From Trichoderma breve (Eukaryota; Ascomycota; Sordariomycetes; Hypocreales; Hypocreaceae), in contig NC_079237.1 in assembly GCF_028502605.1 (NCBI RefSeq), positions 3,906,001 through 3,970,000 on the forward strand: 64,000 bases of DNA, in the 5' to 3' direction. Shown piece after piece: positions 36,227 through 46,828 of the stretch. The notes below the pieces were generated by a model. That model was given only the letters and a program-made list of their open reading frames with translations. It was not told where the DNA came from and made no database searches. Every line of letters starts with the position of its first letter. Positions within the stretch are counted from its first letter, which is position 1. The position numbers and the translations under genes were made by a program.

Positions 36227-36811
36227 GCACCCCAAAAGCCAGATCGCAAATCGTCCGATTCGTTGAGCGCCTATACTGTAGGGATTATCACGGTCATCCA
36301 GTTCTGCGTATGCACAAGTGATGTTGTCGGACGAATTGGAGCCCCAATTTAAAGATGCTCCGAGGCGCCGCTTTCATTACATAAGTGGGATCTATCTTCA
36401 GATCACAGTAATTTTCCGGTTTGGCCTTGTTCCCCAGAGCTGGATCGAGGCGAGCTTGGCAATTCGTACAGAACGGTGCAATTACCTATGACAGCAAGCT
36501 GATTGCTTAGACCCCTTTCATTCGTTCCGACAAAAGCAAGCTAGACGCAGCCCCTAGTCTCACTTAAGCGTATTAGTGACCCGAATTCTGTTGAGTGGAT
36601 TCATTCTTGGAGTTCTTCCGAAGAAGTTACTCCGAAATGCTTGTTTGGTGGCGAGAATAGGTATACACAAGATGAGAACGGTATATATTCTCTCGCAATT
36701 TCATCGCCCAATATACCTTTTTGAAGGCGTGTTTGTGATACAATCGCCTCGTAGCCCGTCCCGCTCTATAATCTTCATCGAGACCATTTTCTCACGATTG
36801 CCACTGTCGAC
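36227..36811. promoter_or_regulatory. divergent promoter of regulator and second FAH-family gene
   Basis: 585 bp without a gene. It carries CTCCGAGGCG at 36358-36367, again a CGG/CCG-type element, and a pyrimidine-rich leader before the start at 36812. Confidence 0.45.
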
Positions 36812-37925
36812 ATGTTACCTTTCTCGCATCTTATTCATTTCCAATGTGATGAAGATGGTCAATGCTTCTTTGCCGACCTTGGCGATAACGCCACCGGGCC
36901 GCCGCCTCCAGGGACAACACTCGGTGCATATCCTTCAATGGACCAACTCATTAGCAACACTGGGAAGAAGAATGTAACGATACGACGGGTATGTGCTCTT
37001 TACGACTTTCATTAAAAACTCTCTTTTAATGGTCTGGCTCAATGTCTCTCGTAGCTACTAGCTCCGCTGCCGCAATCTGCAGCTCCGATATACTGCGTCG
37101 GCCTCAATTACCGAAGCCACGCCAAAGAGGCTGGTGTATGGAAGCTAATTCCCCTCTAGCCCCTCCGAACAAGAACAGTCCACAGATCTAATAACAACTA
37201 TTTCAACTGTAGCTCGATATACCTTCTTACCCTCCGGTCTGGACTAAACCAGCAGCAACGCTTGCACACCCTGATGAAGATATCCCCATCAATGACTTCT
37301 GCGCCAAGAGTCTTTTGGATTATGAGGTACGTATATGTTATAGACCAGTCTCGATAGCTGAGCCCAGCTGATGACTATTTTTCTTTCACGAAAAGGGTGA
37401 GCTGGTCTTTGTAACGTCGAAGGAATGTAAAGATTTGTCGCCTAAGGAGGCCAAAGATTACATTCTAGGCTACACTGTTGGCCTCGACCTGTCCTGTCGT
37501 ATGTTCCAGCTTCCCAAAAATCAAGGAGGCCAATTTTATTTCGCCAAAGCGTTTGACAAGTTTGCACCTATCGGCCCGTCATTAATCAGCCCAGCACTCT
37601 TTGGCAATGGCGCATCATTCACTATCACTACCAAGGTCAATGGCCAAGTAAGACAGGAGGCAGAATTTCAGACGGATATGGTATTCTCTCCAGAACAAAT
37701 ATTAAGTCATATGAGCCAAGGTAAATAATTACTGCGAGTCTTATGAAGGCCATGAACTGATCAGCTCCAGGTACCACTATTCCTGCCGGCACTGCGGTTA
37801 TGACAGGCACTCCAGCAGGCGTCGGGGCCTTCATGAAACCCAAATCTTTCTTACAAAATGGTGACGTGGTGGAAGTCGAGATGGCGAAAGTTGGGATGCT
37901 TCGTAACAAGATGAAGTTTGAGTAA
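36812..37925 (+). CDS. second fumarylacetoacetate-hydrolase family protein
   Basis: Exons 36812-36988, 37055-37135, 37213-37326, 37396-37720 and 37771-37925 encode 283 residues. CVGLNYRSHAKEAG, VWTKPAATL, the metal site LDYEGELVF (Glu124, Glu126, with Asp155 in VGLDLSCR), KAFDKFAPIGPSLI and VMTGTPAGVG are all present. It is a paralogue, not a duplicate, of the gene at 26819. In this module the extradiol dioxygenase would generate a 2-hydroxy-6-oxo-dienoate or related enol, and FAH-fold enzymes act on such products as hydrolases, decarboxylases or hydratases. An alternative last intron donor (GTAAGC at 37921) would add a few residues. Confidence 0.85.
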
Positions 37926-38630
37926 GCCATCAGGCCTAGAAACAATGGGCACTTTAGACTCGCTGCTAACAGGATTAGCGAAGAATAAGAACATGGACAT
38001 GGCTCATCATATACTTACAGATGACTGCAATTAAATTACTTACGCGGTGGATGTGACAATGATAGGATCTATCCTGCTATCTCGTATATCAGTTCCCCAT
38101 TTAAACAATTAAGAGCTCAACTGCTAAGATATATCGTGGGTAATTAAACAATACACTTACTTGCCTGAAAAGTTTCACTATAATATGAAGATGGAGAACG
38201 TCGAAGTAGATGGATTTATAAATTTTAGTAATGTAGGCGGTAATGTCCGATTAAGTGCTGAGTTGGGTTTATAACCACGGCGGCGTCATGGATCGCTCGA
38301 GCCTCCTGACAAAGCAAATGTCTGATATTGTGATATAATGATATATGTAGGCTCATCATTTTAATCCTTGGTGGTCTAGAATCTACAGTCGATTAATGAC
38401 AGTTTGGCAGGTGACCGCAAGTTGCGTCACATTGCGCAACAGGCTGATGCCGCCTCGCTGAATTGCTTCACTCAGTACAACTACAGAACAGATGAGCGCT
38501 TCCCTGAAGCAAAAAATTATAAAACATTTATGCTAAAATGAGAATGTAGACAGAGAAGATTAGTTAGATTGACGACTAAAAGGATATATGCAAGAGCTAT
38601 GTTAGACAGCCACCCACGTGCTGCGTACGT
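37926..38630. other. intergenic between convergent genes, no gene seen
   Basis: 705 bp with no coding content between the FAH-family gene and the minus-strand flavoprotein. No repeat found. Confidence 0.5.
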
Positions 38631-40673
38631 CTAAGGAACTAGTCTCTTCTTCAGTAGTGAAAGACATTGCTCTAGCTCCTTGACATTCTTGCAGCAGGAA
38701 ACGACAAAAAAATCAGGTCGTATGATGGCAAACCGTGTTGGACGTCCGAGGCGATCTAGATATGCATGACCATTCTGTTGAGGGCTCAATCCGGGCCGCT
38801 CACCAGGATGCATGGCTGGCGAGAACACCTGGATCTGCTCTCCGCTGACAGATTCGACTGGTTTGATATATCCGCCGCTGTAACTTGGACTGAGCAGCAC
38901 AATTGACGATGTTGATAAAACGGCTGGGTCGATTCCTGAGCCCTCAACAGCCTCTTTTGCGTCTTGGTAAATTCGGCTATCATCAGCACCATTGCATATA
39001 GCGATAATCGTGAAGATACAATCACCGGATCGCAGTAGGGTGTCGGATAAGATCGATACGCCTTCATTCGACTGCACATACATCTGCGTCAGTCGAGTGC
39101 CGCCATGATTGTTCTCGAGAAAAAACCCTCCTAGTACGTGGGTGAATCCACGTCGCTCCACGATAGCCTGGGGGTCTAGAAACTGGAAAGAAAATTGGTT
39201 TGACTCGAGAAACATTGCTAGATGCAGCAGCATGCGGAGCCAGATTGACGGCTCGTTGTTGCACAGATAGCCGTTTAACATTGTAAATTTGGCTGCATCA
39301 TCCACGCTTTTCCGCCGCTCAAGAGCCCAGGAACCCAGTATGTTATTGACCAGAGCTTCGCCTTGAGACTTGGACTGGAGGAGCAAGGCAAGGCGCCACG
39401 CCAGTTGATGCGCATCTCTCACGCCGCTTGCTATACCCTGACCGGCGAAAGGGGGGAACACATGAGCCGCATCTCCAATTAGAATGACACGTTTGTGAAA
39501 CCATTCATTGACGACTTTATGAGCGAATCTGTATGGTCTGCAACGGAGGATCCTGATACAATCCACAGGAAACTGTACGGGAGAAGAGAAATCGCACCCT
39601 CGGTCGCCATCCCTTTCTCTGGTGATCATGGGCTTAAGGTGCTCCCAAAATAGAGACTCTGCATCCATAGAGTCATTCCAGTCCGACTGACATAGCTCAT
39701 GCCTCCACATCCTCTCTTCAGGTGGACCAAATCGTCCCGTCGCTGTTGCTTTACCGGGAGGGCCACAAAAGTGCCACCCTTCTGGCCAGAAGAGGTTGTA
39801 TACCGCTTCAGGAGAGTATCCAAGATCCCACAAAGGATAGGTCGGATGTGTCTGTGGTGTTGGAATCGAAATCTTCAAATTGGCTGCAATCCAAGTTCCG
39901 TTATACGGATATTTTCCTTCTTCCTGTATAATGCCTGCGGTCGGCTCAAGAAAATGCTTTCGTACAATGCCTACTTTGCCATCAGCCCCCACTAACCATT
40001 CACTCCTAATCTGATGTCTTTTTTCTTGCTCGTCGATGTACTCGGCGCTTGGCAAATCATCATGTGTTATTTTTATCACACGGCAGGCTGTTCGGAGGGT
40101 GCAATATTTAGAGATCCTCACTTTCTCCCGAAGTGCGCTCTCTGCAAAATGATCACGATTAGAACTTGGACAGTATATCTCATGCTAGACGGACAAACCT
40201 AGCCGTGGTTGGCTCTGCAAGATTCCCTCCGGTACTGCTTGCTGTAGGACATCCCGCGTGCCAATGTTCATACGATAGAATGGCTTCGTGCTGAACGAGG
40301 ATCGATGAAAAATGATCTTATGAACCTCTTAATGTATCATTCGGTCAGCTTATATTGCCTAAATCCCCTCGGAACGTGGCTGTTTACGGTACGTACCATG
40401 TCCGATAGTAGATACCTCATTCTCTAGTCCCAAGTCATAGAGGATCCTCACAGCGTCTCCTGTGAGATATACACCCCGTGGGTCTGTAGTCACTTCACTG
40501 TCTTTCTCAAGGATGACAGACTTTTCTTTGGTTAACAATGATGACGACGAGAATGCATATGGGAACCTTACTCTGACTTGAAATCTGGCCAGTGCAAGGC
40601 CAAGAGCCAGGCCGGAAGGCCCAGCACCAACAATGAGGACTTGTGTTTCTTCCATTGAGTATCGAGTTCTCAT
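38631..40673 (-). CDS. FAD-dependent aromatic hydroxylase, phenol 2-monooxygenase/3-hydroxyphenylpropionate hydroxylase-like
   Basis: Exons 40673-40572, 40520-40397, 40327-40199 and 40141-38631 encode 621 residues (615 if the Met at 40655 is used). The FAD motif GAGPSG is at 16-21, MNIGTRDVLQQAVPEG near 90-105, the DG motif LVGADG near 168-173 and GDAAHVFPPFAGQG at 341-354. The long C-terminal part resembles the thioredoxin-like domain of phenol hydroxylases. It would ortho-hydroxylate a phenol, making the catechol that the neighbouring extradiol dioxygenase cleaves. Its first intron is 51 bp with no stop and is easily overlooked. It shares its promoter with that dioxygenase, head to head. 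Confidence 0.9.
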
Positions 40674-41195
40674 ATGAGACTAGGCTGTTTGTATTTGCCT
40701 TGACCATAGCATTTGATGTTGAATAGGAGTATTTATATTAGCACATCACATTGCCGTCGGGAATTTGCCAATCTTTTGCTCAATCCCACGAGTCAGTATC
40801 CTCCACGTCTACCAAGATCATATACCTACGCCGTAATAAGCTTGCGATGACTCTCTGGATGCATTTACGCAATTAGTTATTTACGCCGCGGTGTAAATCT
40901 TTACATTAAATTCTTCCGACAAACCTGCAGCTAGACAAAATGAGCCAATGCCCCTGCTAGAGAATGTGCCGCAAGAAACACGCATCTCCGGAGGGATTGA
41001 GCCTGGCTAATGTTCCGGATTGCGGGCGCGCTACTAGAGATGCTCCGCGGAATAACTACCTAAGGCATGTAAATAGAACCACACAATAAGGTGTAGAGAG
41101 TATGCACACTTAATATTTACGGCATCCCATACAGCGTATAAATAATGCAGAGGTAGACATGCTAGAATCTCAAAGGTTCTTCAACGGCCTGTAAC
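40674..41195. promoter_or_regulatory. shared divergent promoter of flavoprotein hydroxylase and extradiol dioxygenase
   Basis: The 522-bp head-to-head region includes TATAAATA at 41137-41144 (plus direction, about 55 bp before the dioxygenase ATG) and TATTTATA at 40730-40737, which is a TATA element for the minus-strand gene. CTCCGGAG at 40985-40992 is a perfect palindrome with CGG ends. The arrangement suggests co-regulation. Confidence 0.6.
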
Positions 41196-42338
41196 ATGCC
41201 ACCCGCCTTGGAAATTGCTATTAAGCTGCTGGCGAAGTTGCCAAGACCTCTACGCGAAACCATCATGCCAGACATGCGCATCCCACCAATATCGAACAAT
41301 CCATCCAAAGTACAGCTCGTTAGGATAGCTCACGTGTATTTCGAACATCCTGATCTGGAGAAGTTCAGCGAATTCGCGAAGGATTTCGGGTTTGTAGAGG
41401 TTCACAGAATAAATGGCAGAATCTATTACCGTGGATACGGGAGAGACCCGTTTATTTATGTCGCTTCACAGAGCCCAGATGGAAAACCGAGGTTTCGAGG
41501 CCCAGCGTTTGTAGCTGCATCCCAAGACGAGTTCGACAAGGCTGCGAAGCTAGACGGCGCCATCATTGGGTCCTTAGATGAGGCTCCGGGTAAAGGCCAG
41601 ATCGTCACGTTCAATCGACCCGATAAAACCTTCTTCCACGTTATATACGGTCAGGAAGAGCGAATAACGAGCGCGCAGGAACCGTCGGCAATACATGAGC
41701 AGTTGGGTCCATTTAACAAGCCATTTGAGAAGCCGAGGCGAGGTAAATGCCATCATTGCTTGCATGGCCTACATGTTTTTGCTAAGGAACAAATAGGCAA
41801 GTTTCAGCGCTGTCACGAGGGACCGGCACTCGTCCACAAGTTAGGTCATTTTGGCTACGTGGTTCCTGACTTTGATGCCGAACTGGCATGGTACACCGAC
41901 AACTTCAACTTTGTGCCATCTGACATTCTTTATCACTGGGACTTTTCCAACATGGATGTGTTGACGTTTATGCATCTCGACCTGGGTAAAGAATATTCCG
42001 ACCATCATTGTTTCTTTATGCAGAGAGCGGAACCACGCGTTAAGAAGACGTTCCTACATCATACGTCGTACGAGGTTGAGGACTTCGACACGCAGCTTAT
42101 CGGACACAACTGGCTTGCAAAAAGGGGCTGGAAGAGCGTGTGGGGGGTAGGGCGTCACATACTCGGCAGCCAGATCTTTGACTACTGGGCGGATCCCAGC
42201 GGTTTCAAAATAGAACATTACGCCGACGGAGATGTGGTCAACCAGGAAACTCCTACAGAGAGAGATGTTGTCGGTTCTTTTTCTATTTGGGGACCCGAAG
42301 TGCCTAAGGACTTTGGAGAGAAAGGAGAGATTGCTTGA
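41196..42338 (+). CDS. type I extradiol ring-cleavage dioxygenase (catechol 2,3-dioxygenase/glyoxalase fold)
   Basis: Read as two exons, 41196-41742 and 41797-42338, it encodes 362 residues. The 54-bp intron lacks a stop but has GTAAAT, a GCTAAG branch-like site and TAG, and the splice restores the smooth block GKFQRCHEGPALVHKLGHFGY. Two glyoxalase-type modules are visible. In the second, His200, His271 (FLHHTSYEV) and Glu322 (DPSGFKIEHYADGD) form the 2-His-1-Glu Fe(II) site of extradiol dioxygenases. This enzyme would cleave a catechol next to one hydroxyl. Such enzymes are rare in described fungal pathways. Substrate size is unknown; larger biphenyl- or naphthalene-like diols are possible. 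Confidence 0.88.
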   Translation: MPPALEIAIKLLAKLPRPLRETIMPDMRIPPISNNPSKVQLVRIAHVYFEHPDLEKFSEFAKDFGFVEVHRINGRIYYRGYGRDPFIYVASQSPDGKPRFRGPAFVAASQDEFDKAAKLDGAIIGSLDEAPGKGQIVTFNRPDKTFFHVIYGQEERITSAQEPSAIHEQLGPFNKPFEKPRRGKCHHCLHGLHVFAKEQIGKFQRCHEGPALVHKLGHFGYVVPDFDAELAWYTDNFNFVPSDILYHWDFSNMDVLTFMHLDLGKEYSDHHCFFMQRAEPRVKKTFLHHTSYEVEDFDTQLIGHNWLAKRGWKSVWGVGRHILGSQIFDYWADPSGFKIEHYADGDVVNQETPTERDVVGSFSIWGPEVPKDFGEKGEIA

Positions 42339-42407
42339 CAATACTTTAATTATAATCGGCCGCGTTTCATTATATCTATATATGTGTATGCATTTACAAC
42401 AAGTATA

Positions 42408-43321
42408 TCACAAGCCTCTCTTCTTCAAAACGGCAACTAGATGATCCGCACATCCCAGATGTTCCTCTCCAGTAGAGTACTTCTCATACATCAAGTCGGC
42501 CCACGCTTGAACAACCTGCGGCTGAGACTTAGATAATGTAGTATCAAGACTACCACCTAGGATACCTTCTTGCGATCGCAATTCCACGAGCTCCAGCGTG
42601 TCGGCGAAGTTGTCGGCAAAAAAAGATCTAATATCGCTCACTTGCGTATGAAAGCTATGGACGTTCCCGACCCCGGGCTTGAACTTTTCGTATCGACCGT
42701 CTTGAAGCTACGGGAGGTTGATACGGGTCAGCAGGGCCAACTAAACAGTGAAGATGAAAATAGACATACATATTTGGCATAGAACTCCTTCTCTGCAATG
42801 AGTCTGCTTGGATCTCTCATTGCAATATCTCTCAGATGCGCCGAAATGCTTACGAATGCTACAAAAAGTACGCCGTTAGGCTTCGCCAGCCGCACAGCAT
42901 TAGCGACAGCATTTACTCGCTCCGATTCCTCTACCAAGTGATATAAAGGTCCCAAGAGCAGTACAGCATCGTAGATACCATGTTGTAAAATATTCGGGTC
43001 TAGAGCGTTTCCAACTGCAAGGCTTTGAAGAAGACTTTCCTGCCCAGCAGCGTTTCGTTTGTCTTGCTCAATTTGAGCGATCTGGATTAGCCCGGGACTA
43101 AGGTCGACGAGATCGACTAAATGTCCTTGATCGGCAAGGGCAAACGCATATTTTCCAGGACCACCGCCAACGTCAGCAATCCGCTGAGGTGCTCGGGGAA
43201 GGGCTTCTCTGATTGTGCGCAGAGTCACCAGGAGCTCTACAGGATGAGTGTCGAGGCGTGAGAGCTCGCCGGCGCCGAGAATGTTGTAGAGGTTGGCTAT
43301 GTCGGTGGGGGAGGTTGGCAT
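42408..43321 (-). CDS. class I SAM-dependent methyltransferase
   Basis: Exons 43321-42770 and 42707-42408 encode 283 residues. Motif I is RIADVGGGPGKYAFALA near 46-62, followed by VDLVDLSPGLI with the acidic residue that binds SAM ribose, then AVLLLGPLYHLVE and a post-motif III region LAKPNGVLFVAF. The overall look is of small-molecule methyltransferases. It converges on the extradiol gene with a 69-bp gap. It may O-methylate a phenolic or a pathway side product as detoxification; the acceptor is unknown. Confidence 0.85.
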
Positions 43322-43892
43322 TATGAGAACAGTTGTTGGTAGAAGAGATAATAGCTAAGAGAAAGGTTGTGAAAGTTTGCAAAATAAGAAGAGTCGATTC
43401 AAATCGAACAGTTCGTTGACTGCTTGCTTTAAATCGCGAAATACTGTGGAGACGCTTTCTATATACGGTGGCTGCCGTAAAGAACTTGAGGCATATTCCA
43501 ACTTGCTGCAACTAACATGCTCGCTAACATGCGACATCCTTTCAGCTTCCGAAAAGGTTAATACGCTATATTAAGTAACTTCCAAACCCCCGATTCATAC
43601 AAAAGACAGGTAAACAAGCTCTCATTCATATCAGCATAGTTAATTAAAAGTCGTTGAACGGCTTGCTTCCTTCAGAATTTTTCCCCTTGATAAAATATTT
43701 ACATTGAAGCCTCGCAAGTATAGAAAGCTTTGTAAACGCCAGACATTGACCTCAAAAAAAAAAACCACCTGCATAGTAACGCTAGTGCTGGAACTTCTGG
43801 GAGGATGTTCATGTTAACGACATTAGGTTAGATAATACAAATAGCAATGTTTAGAAGCATTCCAAGGTTATCTACTCTTGAATACCAGTAAT
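43322..43892. other. upstream region of the methyltransferase gene, no gene seen
   Basis: 571 bp without a gene; an A run occurs at 43757-43767. It separates the methyltransferase from a decayed regulator fragment. Confidence 0.5.
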
Positions 43893-44546
43893 CTAACCCT
43901 GCATATTCCCTGGATCACTGGGTAACTGATGCGCGTCGAGCAAATGGCCAATTGTAGACATGTTGGGGTGGCCGGCTTCCAGTGCCTGCGCCCAAGCTAT
44001 TTTACTTTGCGCCTCCCACTGAGCCTTAGGCGCCGGAAGTGGCAGCATGCGAAAGTTATCAGTGATGGTGCAATAGTAGCTATGGCTTTTGACAGCAACT
44101 ATGCGAGTCCTCTAAGCTATTAGTCAATGCGCCCACAGCCTTCTGCTAAAAAAACTAACCGTCGCCGAGACTCTGCAGATCTCCATTCATCCCAACTCAG
44201 ACTTGGGTTTATGCTTTCATCTCTGTAGAATGGCTCAAATTGCATCTTCTTCAGCTAATCACACAATGCCTACCTCAAACGTTCTGTTGGTGAAGAAAGG
44301 AAAGGGATTGGTACAAGACCCACTTCAAAAGTCAACAGCATAGTTTGATTCCAGTTCTGTGAATGTTTGGCCTCGCCAACGACCCACATTATTATATAGA
44401 TCAAATGAGCTTGCATGGCCGCCAGCAGATCGTCTTCCGGATATTTATGGACCTATGATATGGAAAACTATTAACAGAGGGTCAAAAAGCACAAGAGCGA
44501 GGTAACCCCCTACCTCTTCAAGAAATCGCTTTTGCTCAGATTCAAT
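43893..44546 (-). pseudogene. remnant of a fungal transcription factor (C-terminal regulatory domain only)
   Basis: On the minus strand, pieces in order match the C-terminal domain of a common fungal regulator class: IESEQKRFLEE (44546-44514), VHKYPEDDLLAAMQAHLIYII after a possible intron, FYRDESINPSLSWDEWRSA then ESRRR, and FRMLPLPAPKAQWEAQSKI near the end, with a stop at 43893. Phases of the last two pieces do not join through any GT-AG intron I can find, and no DNA-binding domain precedes them. I therefore read it as a decayed fragment rather than a gene, though a missed exon structure is possible. Confidence 0.55.
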
Positions 44547-44955
44547 TGTTATCTCTAATTAAAATAAATGAGGAGAAACGAAGGCATAGGTGTCGAATAT
44601 TGAGAGTACTTTTCTGCCGAGTTTTCTGCTATACTCACATATAACCAGAGTAGCCGAATTAGGGCAGTGCTGTATTGCTTTTTGTTGCACGCTTCATTAC
44701 TCACCAACACGTTCTACCCCCTGACGGCCCAAACTGATCTTCAACCCTGCTGGCTTCTATTTCTTCTACCCTGCTGGCTTCTATTTCTTCTACCTGCTGG
44801 CTTCTATTTCTTCTACCCCAACAATCCCATTGTGTCTAAAATCCACCGCAATTCATTATCTGCTAGTAGTACAATGTAATTGTAGTTATGGAGATTCTAT
44901 AAGAGAGAAAACTTCCTGTCTCTTCGCAAGCAAAAGATAAGTACCTGGCACTTTG
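44547..44955. other. intergenic with a minisatellite
   Basis: No gene seen. Holds a three-copy tandem repeat (separate entry) and the downstream region of the regulator at 44956. Confidence 0.5.
44747..44817. repeat. minisatellite, three copies of a 23-24 bp unit
   Basis: The unit CTGCTGGCTTCTATTTCTTC plus TACC is repeated at 44747, 44771 and 44794; the middle copy is one base shorter. It lies in non-coding DNA. Confidence 0.85.
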
Positions 44956-46828
44956 TCAGCGGTCTTTCACGTACATCTCGTATTTAAAGGAAAGCTTTGT
45001 TTTGGTCATACCAGCCACTAGCCATCGACTACTAAATCGTTCTAAAGCCATCTTCAACGAATGGATATTCAATGCAACATCCAGCCCCGCGGGAGGATTC
45101 TGTTTCATTCGAAAACATGCCACTAATGCCTTATACAGCATGTGTAGCAGAAAGGGTGAAAGCTTCTCGCAGTCATGTACAATGGACTCGAATGACTCTC
45201 TCGTCATGACCTTAACTGCATGTTGAAGAGCAGATATAGTTTCGGGTGACACAAACTCCTCTCTTGGTCGCCCGTTGTCTTCCGTATCCAATCGCGAGGA
45301 TGGGCTGTCGAGAACAAATACTGCACTTCAACATTTTAATGGTAAGAAACCCACAGGGAGTCAGGAGCCGGTACATACATGTAACTTACTGCATTCAATG
45401 TGCAGAATAATACTCTATTTGTCACCCCCTCTGTCTCTCCGAGGTTTATCAGGGAGAGAATAGTACGTCGCAACTGTGCAGTGTTGTGCGGCTCTTCACC
45501 CGACCTAGAAAGGGCCTGGGTAAACAGAGGTACTGCATGGGCAAACCGAGCAAATCTTCCGATGTGAACTTGGGATGATAAGCGCAGCGTCACTGCATGT
45601 TCAGGCTTTGAAAGCTGCACCATGCTGTCAGCGAGAAAGGAACCTAAGAAGACATACCCTCATACTCACTCCACTGTCCCAATCGTCATCGTCTACTGGG
45701 AGGTAACTCTCAGGGTCTGGATCCCGAGTAACTAGGTATCGCTTAGGATAACAAAGGTTCATAAATCTGTAACAAAGAACATGTTAAAACCCAGGTTACG
45801 ATGTCAGGGTACTGTAGGTGTCATGCATGGATTGGGATGGGATTGTGTGCACCTATCAAGGATTATAATTGCCCACCAAACTCGACGATGTTCTTCGAGC
45901 TCGATCCATGGGACTCTAGACATAAGATCCCAAGAACTCAGAGACTTGTCGATCCCGATCAGGGTACCAATACGAGCACAGTTGGCAACTGAAATAATTG
46001 CCGCGGGATATATCCCATGGCCGAGCTCGTAAATCGCAATCAGAATGGCGGCTTGGAGTGTCTGGACGGAGAATCTCCCAGATGACTCTATGTCAAAATA
46101 AAATTGTTTCGTAGTTCGATAAAGCATTGACTTTGCTACTGTTACACGTGATGAACAGAGCTTCATGGCCAGCACTAGTACAAACAGTTCAGCTCGTTGA
46201 AAAGCTAACTTCTGTAGCAGCTGTTGCTGAAATTGCTGCTTGGATACAATAGGCATCCAAACATGGATTGTTTCGAAGAAAACTTGTGCGGCGGCTTGAA
46301 TATCACTAACGCTGCCGACCAAGTCGGCAACCGTCTTCGTAATACCAACATCTTTCTTTTTGGTTTCCAATTGTGCTAATATGAAATGATCAGGATCTAG
46401 AAAGCTTGCGGCAAGAAGATCGAGCTCGTCCAATTCAGAGAGCTGATAGTGTGCATTCTCCCGCCCTAGCCGGCTGGACGGGCTGAGCAGCTTCGCATCC
46501 GCAATAATATTCCGCGCTGATTGAGAGTTGGTAGATAGAGAAACTTCACCCGGAGTTTGTCTATCTCCTCGCCGAGCTCTTTCTTTCCTTTGGTGTGGAT
46601 AATCGCATGCTACCCGCCTCCTATCAAAGTGATCGGATTGTCAATTCTGAATTCACTCGTGATTAGCAAAGCTGGAACTCACTGATGGCAGAGCGTGCAA
46701 CAGGGGTATTGACGATCACAACGCCTTTTCAAACGCCGACACTGATGGCAAGAAAGTGGTGGCTTCACAGGCCTAGCGGTATCTTGTTGATGCTTTGTAG
46801 TAGCGGACTGACGCGGCGGCATATTCAT
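44956..46828 (-). CDS. Zn2Cys6 transcription factor
   Basis: Exons 46828-46683, 46620-45853, 45766-45670, 45614-45379 and 45304-44956 encode 531 residues. The zinc cluster Cys27, 30, 37, 43, 46, 53 (SCHQCRRLKRRC, then CTLCHQRRVACDY) is split by intron 1, followed by a basic stretch. The fungal-specific TF domain shows ARIGTLIGIDKSLSS and RRVWWAIIILDRF across the exon 2/3 junction. The last intron uses GTATGT at 45378; the more obvious GTAAGT just upstream breaks the frame. Four phased GTCCG boxes lie 214-257 bp upstream and may be autoregulatory. It may govern the neighbouring transporter and beta-glucosidase; that is inference. Confidence 0.85.
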
